A stretch of 64,000 bases of DNA from Steromphala cineraria (Eukaryota > Mollusca > Gastropoda > Trochida > Trochidae): the NCBI GenBank assembly GCA_916613615.1, contig OU744731.1, positions 62,584,329-62,648,328 of the forward strand. Reading direction: 5' to 3'. The position numbers were made by a program, and so were the translations under genes. This document shows, piece after piece, positions 58,606-64,000 of the stretch (the stretch's first letter is position 1; each line of letters starts with the position of its first letter). The notes below the pieces were generated by a model. The model was given only the letters and a program-made list of their open reading frames with translations, was not told the DNA's origin and did no database searches.

Positions 58606-58961
58606 AGGGGCAGTAGCACGTTTTTAGGGGCAATATAAGGTGATGTCAGGAAAATGAAAATTAATGGTTCCAATTGAAAGACAATGCATTTAAACTAAAT
58701 GGAGCAGTAATAATTCAAATATATAATGTAAAATTTAGCCATGTGATTCCTTTTTCTTACAGAAAATGAATTAAAGGTGTTCACAAAAAATGGCCGCCAA
58801 TGGATTTTATGTTAATCTTCACACTTTGTCCCCTGATTATGGCTGATTGGCTTATGTAATGAGATTAATTTCACTATCAAAATAATACATTTAGCGTTAA
58901 CTTACAATTATCAGTGAAAATTTTAAAATATAAAATTATCAAAAAACGTGCTACTGCCCCT
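58606..58961 (+). mobile_element. Family 1 MITE, forward copy
   Basis: A full 356-bp copy: perfect AGGGGCAGTAGCACG and CGTGCTACTGCCCCT termini, TTAA both sides. Interior intact (AATGGCCGCCAATGG). Same length as the 16293, 29535 and 42455 copies, supporting a 356-bp master. Confidence 0.95.
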
Positions 58962-60784
58962 TTAAGTACCAAATCTCAAGTTCAATCGGGCATTAACTCA
59001 AATCAGTATCACCCGTGCGTTGCGGAATGTATCCGTGTTCAAACCCAAGTATACGAATTTAATCTTTAAACTGTTATCATCAAATTGAATACAAGCCTCA
59101 GCCAGTTTTTTTCACGGACATTACGTGTAACCTGAGACTGTTTTGATGCCCGGGGGTTTTGCACACTATCAGACCTAAGATTGATGCTTTGACTTGACCC
59201 CCTCACCCAGTGCGTTCCCCCTCTCAACTTCGCTGTAGCCTACCACCCTCGCCCCTCCCCCAAGTCCCAACCACCAAACCATACACACTCACTTACCGTG
59301 ATAGCCATTCTATACCTATCCGTCTCTGTTGATACCGTTATCGCTTCCAATGCCTCTTTGAGTTTACATTTCATTGTCTAAAATAATGTATTTTGGAAAG
59401 GTTGTGTAAAAAGTTCAAATGAGCACATTTGCTTTCACACATGCAAATTAAATGTAGTCACATACCTTTAAAAACTCGTACATTTATTTCAAGAGAGAAA
59501 CGGATCCAATACATATGGTGAAAATGTGATGGCGTTACCCCGGAGGTTCAACCTCTTCACAGCGAATATATTATGAAAACTTTAGGGATCCAACCCCTGA
59601 AAGTCAACACCCCCCCCACACCCCCCCCCCCCCCCTCCCAACACACACCAACACGCCCTAGACCTGCCAATGCCCACACCTAACCCGTAGCGCTTGCACC
59701 ATCCCCACCCACCCCTGAGCTCCACTGCTTTCAACGTACGACTCCCTAGTACACTGCCTGTACCTTGTGAGCTGGGGTCATGCATAGCCTGCAGTGCAAA
59801 CCATTTATCATTATACCTATACTAAATACTCTCATCATGCAAGGAATTTTGTAACCATCCTTATGGACAATACAATTAGAATCTTTAATTAGCGCCTATT
59901 AAACGTAATGAACCCTGCGTTGATGGGTTATTTGACGGCATGCTAAATTGATCAATATAACGAATTGTTATTAATAAAACAGCTTTTATGAAATAAATAA
60001 TGCAGTTTATATAGGCTGGCAGATTGATTGCTTTAGAATCTGGTTTTCGCATCTGATGTTTTCGTTATTCTTTCCATATTAAACGGCTTGAAGGGGAATA
60101 GATAATTGTATAGATCAATTTGATGTTGATGTTACCTTATCACTAAGTAACTTTGACATCTTCCAAAGCATCACGTTTATCCTAGCATTTGCAGTTGATG
60201 TTTATACGTGTTGAAAACCCTAAAGGAATTAGGTGTGTACATATTATTGCTTGATTGACCTCCGTTGTCACTAGTTTTTATGTGTTGAAATTAGTTATGC
60301 TTACAATCTGAATCTTTATTGTCATTTATCAATAGGACCAAAGTTCATGTTTGAAAAAAAATTATTTCCCTATATTTTGAACGTTGATTTATATATTGAC
60401 ATTCGTTGCCAAGCACAAACTTTCTTAAACTTTCATTAATTTTTATCCTATTGTATTTTGTATTAAATAACAGTCAACACGATTCCGCATAGCAGGAACA
60501 GCAATTTTAATTTGATGAAAGAAATCACAACACTAATCGGCAATCATAATCATACCATCAATAGACGTAATTGCTGACCATGTTGACTTTGTCCAAACAC
60601 GTTCACCTGGTGTTCACGCCCCACTACGTCTAATCTTCAGTTCACTGATTAGTCCCACTTAAGCCTTTCCCTCCTCCTGATACCAAGTTAAGTCCCTGTT
60701 TCGCACTACGTAATGAAACGCAACGCAACGCCATTTAAAAGCTCTTGATACCTTAAGTTACGCAAAATCCTTCGCCTCCCTTAA
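58962..60784. other. Stretch with C-rich tracts, no supported gene
   Basis: C-rich patches at 59198-59280 and 59580-59770 include a long C-run (59607-59637), which would be G-rich on the minus strand. The 67-codon minus frame over it is Gly-rich because of the run. No exon, promoter or repeat family copy seen. Confidence 0.45.
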
Positions 60785-61142
60785 AGTGGCAGTAGCACGT
60801 TTTTAGTTGGAATACAAGAGGATTTTTGGAAAATGAAAATAAATGGTTCCAATTGAAAGACAATGTATCTAAACTAAATGAAGCAGTACTAAATCAATAT
60901 ATGATGTAAAGTTCAGTCATGGGATTCCTTATTCTTTCAGAAAATGAATTAAAGGTGTTCACACAAAAATGGCAGCCAATGGACTTTATATGAATCTTTA
61001 TATTTTTTTTCCGCTAACTATGGATAACTTGTTTATGTAATGAGATTTTTAACATTATCAAAATAATACATTTAGCATTAACGTTTAATTATCAGTGAAA
61101 ATTTGAAAAAATAAAATTTTCAAAAAAAGTGCTACTGCCCCT
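60785..61142 (+). mobile_element. Family 1 MITE, diverged forward copy
   Basis: A 358-bp copy with left terminus AGTGGCAGTAGCACG and right terminus GTGCTACTGCCCCT; TTAA both sides. More substitutions than other copies (AATGGCAGCCAATGG, TTTTTTTCCGCTAACTATGG), so probably older. Confidence 0.9.
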
Positions 61143-62640
61143 TTAAAGTGATTTTCGTGATATTTTAATAGGTTTTCAACGTGCTTAAATACCATTAATG
61201 GTGATATTCAGACACTCACTAAACATTCCGCTGTGAATATTTTTTATTGAAAATCGAAAGAATATTTTTATTGAGTGTCGATATCCCGACTACTATTTAC
61301 ACGCAAACTTATAATTACCCTTCAAACACTGTCAGTTCAAAGCCTATGTTTCACCTGGTTTGATCACTTTTAGATAATACGTTTGACAAATGGGCGTTTG
61401 TCAATGTCCGGTTTTCGATCAGAATCGCGACTTTGTAAATCTATATTTTCACTCTGCTTAGGCGATTAGATAATAGAAGTATACCTTTCACAAAACACAT
61501 TATTTTTCGATAAAATGCCCGAATTTTACAGTTTGCATACTTAAACAATTCTTAAACTCGCCTGTTTCACATTGTCTTTTTGAGCCCCCATCCAACTTCA
61601 CTGATGGGCCAATCCGTTGCTTTAACGCAGAAAACTTATTTCTCCATATGAGTGTCGACTTCCAATAATTTAAATAATTATTGTCCCTAAGTTTTATTCC
61701 ATGCCTATTTTGTCCGCAGCGTCACCTGTCCGTTTAGTTATCCTTTAACGTATATAGCAGTCTCCAAATGGTGTATGACTTTGTCTTCTTGAGTCACAAA
61801 TCGTAATCCCATCGATCATTTCCAATTCCCATCACAAACTCAACGTCATGTAGCTTTAAGTCATTATCGTCTTGACGTCATATCGAATTCTCGTTGATTG
61901 TAACTGATAGCGATTTTTAGTTTTCGCGATTCTTCGAAAATCTTCCTTCATCCTAAACGCTTAAAATCCGTTGTACGTGTTCAATCTTCAGATTTTAGAG
62001 ATTTAAAGTTTAAGTGTTTAAGAATTCGTATAATACGGTTTTCAATCGTGTAATCGACCATTCACAATTAACATTATCAACCATTCGGTTGTTCGCAACC
62101 CTATTCAGAGTTCCATTTTGTCCCTAGAATTATGACGACCCATAAAGTGTTTTTTATCAACGTCACGAAGAAGTATACCATTGAAATGATATTTAAAAAA
62201 TCCGTTTATGGAAGGTCCTCTCGGTTGTAAGTCGATGTTAAGTGTCCTTGAACCTTTGATCAATATCACCCTAGATCTCAAAATCATTTTGAAGGTCATT
62301 TTAAATGCCCTATCTTATTAAGTCATAGTTTAAGTTGGACCTCAATGTTTAACGAGCACTGAGGTATCCACGCTGCCAGTACTAGTATGATTCTTAGCCT
62401 TAACGTTATAAGGATCCACCCTGTTGTCAATGTCATTAGGACCGTTGGGAATGGTCCATAGCGGTCTAAGTGCCCACTTAGTCGTTAACGTCATAAAGAG
62501 TCCACCGTCGCTCTCAACGTCATCAAACGTTGTATAGTTTTCAACATCATTGGGAATCCCCGTTCGTCCTTAGAGTTATAAGTGCCCACTTATTGGTTCA
62601 CACAACAAAGGGTCCCCCCTTCGCACTCTACATCATTATA
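61143..62640. other. CpG-richer stretch with recurring AACGTCAT words
   Basis: Compared with the rest, this stretch has more CpG, and AACGTCAT, GACGTCAT, AACGTTATAAGGATCCACC and AACGTCATAAAGAGTCCACC-like words recur between 61840 and 62640. AGTGCCCACTTA occurs at 62469 and 62581. It looks like a decayed tandem array without a clear period. No gene supported. Confidence 0.35.
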
Positions 62641-62649
62641 CGTTTATAC

Positions 62650-62694
62650 GACCCCCCGCCTTCCATCCCCCAACCGTCTCATCCCCCAACCCCC
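62650..62694 (-). other. Potential G-quadruplex tract
   Basis: On the minus strand four G-runs of five or more (GGGGGTTGGGGG, then GGTTGGGGGATGG, then GGGGGG) lie within about 45 bases. This fits the loose G4 pattern. It lies 20-60 bp downstream of the candidate exon edge at 62713 on that strand, in the putative intron. Confidence 0.5.
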
Positions 62695-62712
62695 TTTTCT
62701 CCATCGCGTTAC

Positions 62713-62970
62713 GCGAGCTCCATTCCATCACCGGCGCTGATCTTGCCAAGGCTGGCTCGCTCAGTGATTGGGGCGAGGGAATCATCTTCAATGTATTGAT
62801 TGCCTGTCTTCCAATACGCCAGATATTGACAGAATCGCTTGCTCCTTCTCGAGAATCGATTCTGTCTATCATAGTAGCGGAATACAATGACGGGTGATGC
62901 TCGGAGCTTTGAGAGCAACGGTGCATGGAGCTCGTTTGTTCCTCAGCATCGCTTGAAAATCGACCGAATC
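62713..62970 (-). CDS. Candidate exon, 258 bp, Ser/Arg-rich
   Basis: The minus-strand frame is open through 141 codons (62636-63061); within it, an ATCAAGATGTAG acceptor and a GTAACG donor bound 258 bp in phase 1-1. G+C is near half, well above background. The peptide includes SSDAEEQTSSMHRCSQSSEH, SATMIDRIDSREGASD and SPQSLSEPALARSAPVMEW, a hydrophilic Ser-rich stretch like a cytoplasmic or disordered region. The pyrimidine tract before the acceptor is weak, and another minus frame is open for 69 codons. Family not recognised. Confidence 0.35.
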
Positions 62971-63040
62971 CTACATCTTGATATTGTATGAGGAAGGTTC
63001 TGCTATAATCAAGTATTTTGATGTAATGATCCGTATTTAA

Positions 63041-63056
63041 TGACGTCACATTGGCT
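63041..63056 (-). promoter_or_regulatory. CRE and CCAAT words
   Basis: TGACGTCA (63041-63048), a full CRE palindrome, is followed on the plus strand by CATTGG, a minus-strand CCAAT box. The pair is 70-90 bp upstream of the minus-strand candidate exon at 62713-62970. It could mark a promoter, in which case that exon would be first and its acceptor call wrong. Confidence 0.3.
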
Positions 63057-63061
63057 ATCAA

Positions 63062-64000
63062 GGGTGGCTTATAGTACGAAGTTGTCCCGAATAAGGGTAG
63101 AATTTAGTAAGTGTTAAATGTAGAAATATTCCTTACTCTCTTATGTGACTGACCATTAGATACCTTTACATTTTAAAAAATAAGTTCCATTTTGACTAAA
63201 TTCTTCGTATCAAAGTGTTTATAAGATTTTGAAGTTGTTATCAATAAAACTGTTTAACATCACTCCAAATTTCATCACATACCGATACGTCGTCTTATGT
63301 TTACGGTTGAATGATTAAATAGAAACTTTACCAACTCAGAGAAGCATTTTGAAAGATATATCTTATACAGGGTTTCTATTACACCAAAGGCATTTACAGG
63401 CTTAAATCGTTATAAGTTTGGAACGGCGACACAGGGAAAGTTGCTAATAAGTATAGTCACGGAAAGTTTTTACACTCGGAAAATGTCGTTTTGACATGAA
63501 AGGGTTACTTCCGTCTCAGCTGAAATGTAGAAGTCATTGACATTTTGCAGATATTCCATTAGTTAATTACATTATTACACATAATAAGAGATGAGCTACT
63601 TTATATACCGAGCGGAAACGAATTCTATTTTGATTACGTGAAGAAAAGATTCACTTAGAGATATAATATTCTCATTTCATAATCTGTCTACTGGAATTAT
63701 TAAAGAATTTCAGAAAACGGGGTTAATGTTTCAATGTCATACAATAAACGTTTTGATGTTTGAATTGCTAATCGCAAAAGTATTAATCATGACTTGATTA
63801 ATAATATATTTTGTAAATGCCCTTTTAAAAATCAATCTGTTTTATTTCAATAAGGTTTTAACTATTTAAACGGTTAAGATTCTTTACAAAATAACCTTGG
63901 AATGACTTTCGCTGAACAAACTACAAATGATTTGAAAAAGCTTCGAAACAATTGGTCTAAGGGCACATTTGAAAATCCATCCAGTTATTAGGCCGCCTTT
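63062..64000. other. AT-rich stretch, no feature recognised
   Basis: No repeat family copy, exon or RNA gene was identified to the window end. Confidence 0.5.

Noticed and set aside
59582..59785. Gly-rich 67-codon minus-strand frame
   Set aside because: Generated by the long C-run at 59607-59637.
1..64000. CRISPR arrays, rRNA, intact tRNA genes, retroelement reverse transcriptase or viral genes
   Set aside because: No array of spaced identical repeats, no tRNA-like cloverleaf with intact arms and no reverse-transcriptase or integrase motif frames were seen on either strand.

Overview
The window looks like AT-rich nuclear DNA (roughly two-thirds A+T by eye) from an animal, most likely a mollusc and perhaps a bivalve. 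The evidence is: no long open frames, no operon-like gene packing, no CRISPR, rRNA or tRNA genes, many short non-autonomous transposons, tandem repeats, and at 44973-45507 a diverged copy of a repeat of the AGCTCA(C/T)CTGGCC type that I associate with molluscan genomes. The clade call is an inference from recalled repeat sequence; no search was possible.

No complete protein-coding gene can be assembled here. Open frames of 60-100 codons are expected by chance at this composition, so length alone was not used. Candidate exons were kept only when an open frame had natural-looking protein composition and matched splice signals. Most are on the minus strand: 832-1113, 3029-3109, 5272-5370, 5616-5678, 6929-7028, 14637-14792, 31645-31831, 31915-32014, 35717-35869, a split exon at 35911-35962 plus 36311-36386, 45739-45954, 46327-46438 and 62713-62970. 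Plus-strand candidates are 39576-39626 and 51282-51404, the second preceded by a TATAAATAG box. The best supported is the split exon: removing a 348-bp transposon and one copy of its 8-bp target duplication leaves a 120-bp, 40-codon, phase 0-0 exon with a hydrophobic stretch and a GTAAGT donor.

Repeats dominate. Family 1 is a roughly 356-bp MITE with TIR AGGGGCAGTAGCACG, usually flanked by TTAA. It has eleven recognisable copies in both orientations: 1-180, 11213, 12349, 13769, 16293, 29015, 29535, 40659, 42455, 58606 and 60785. There are also degenerate fragments near 5425 and 52150. Family 2 (9650-9859, 56938-57142) is about 205-210 bp and has related termini (AGGGACAGT). Family 3 (14814-15145, 35963-36310) has CATTCT-type ends, and one copy has a perfect 8-bp duplication. 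Single elements are a 1818-bp long-TIR foldback element (32543-34360, TSD AATATTAC), a 567-bp mariner/Tc1-type MITE (38575-39141, TA), and two small hairpin elements (56008-56200 with 9-bp TSD; 56261-56415). Two SINE-like tRNA-derived fragments share a B-box region (15236-15325, 55920-56007).

Tandem arrays include a four-copy 156-bp array (17217-17844), a thirteen-copy 39-bp minisatellite (53995-54515), a three-copy ~93-bp array with an internal palindrome (54608-54874) and a long imperfect ACT triplet tract (57491-57928). The largest stretch with nothing recognised is 19776-29014.
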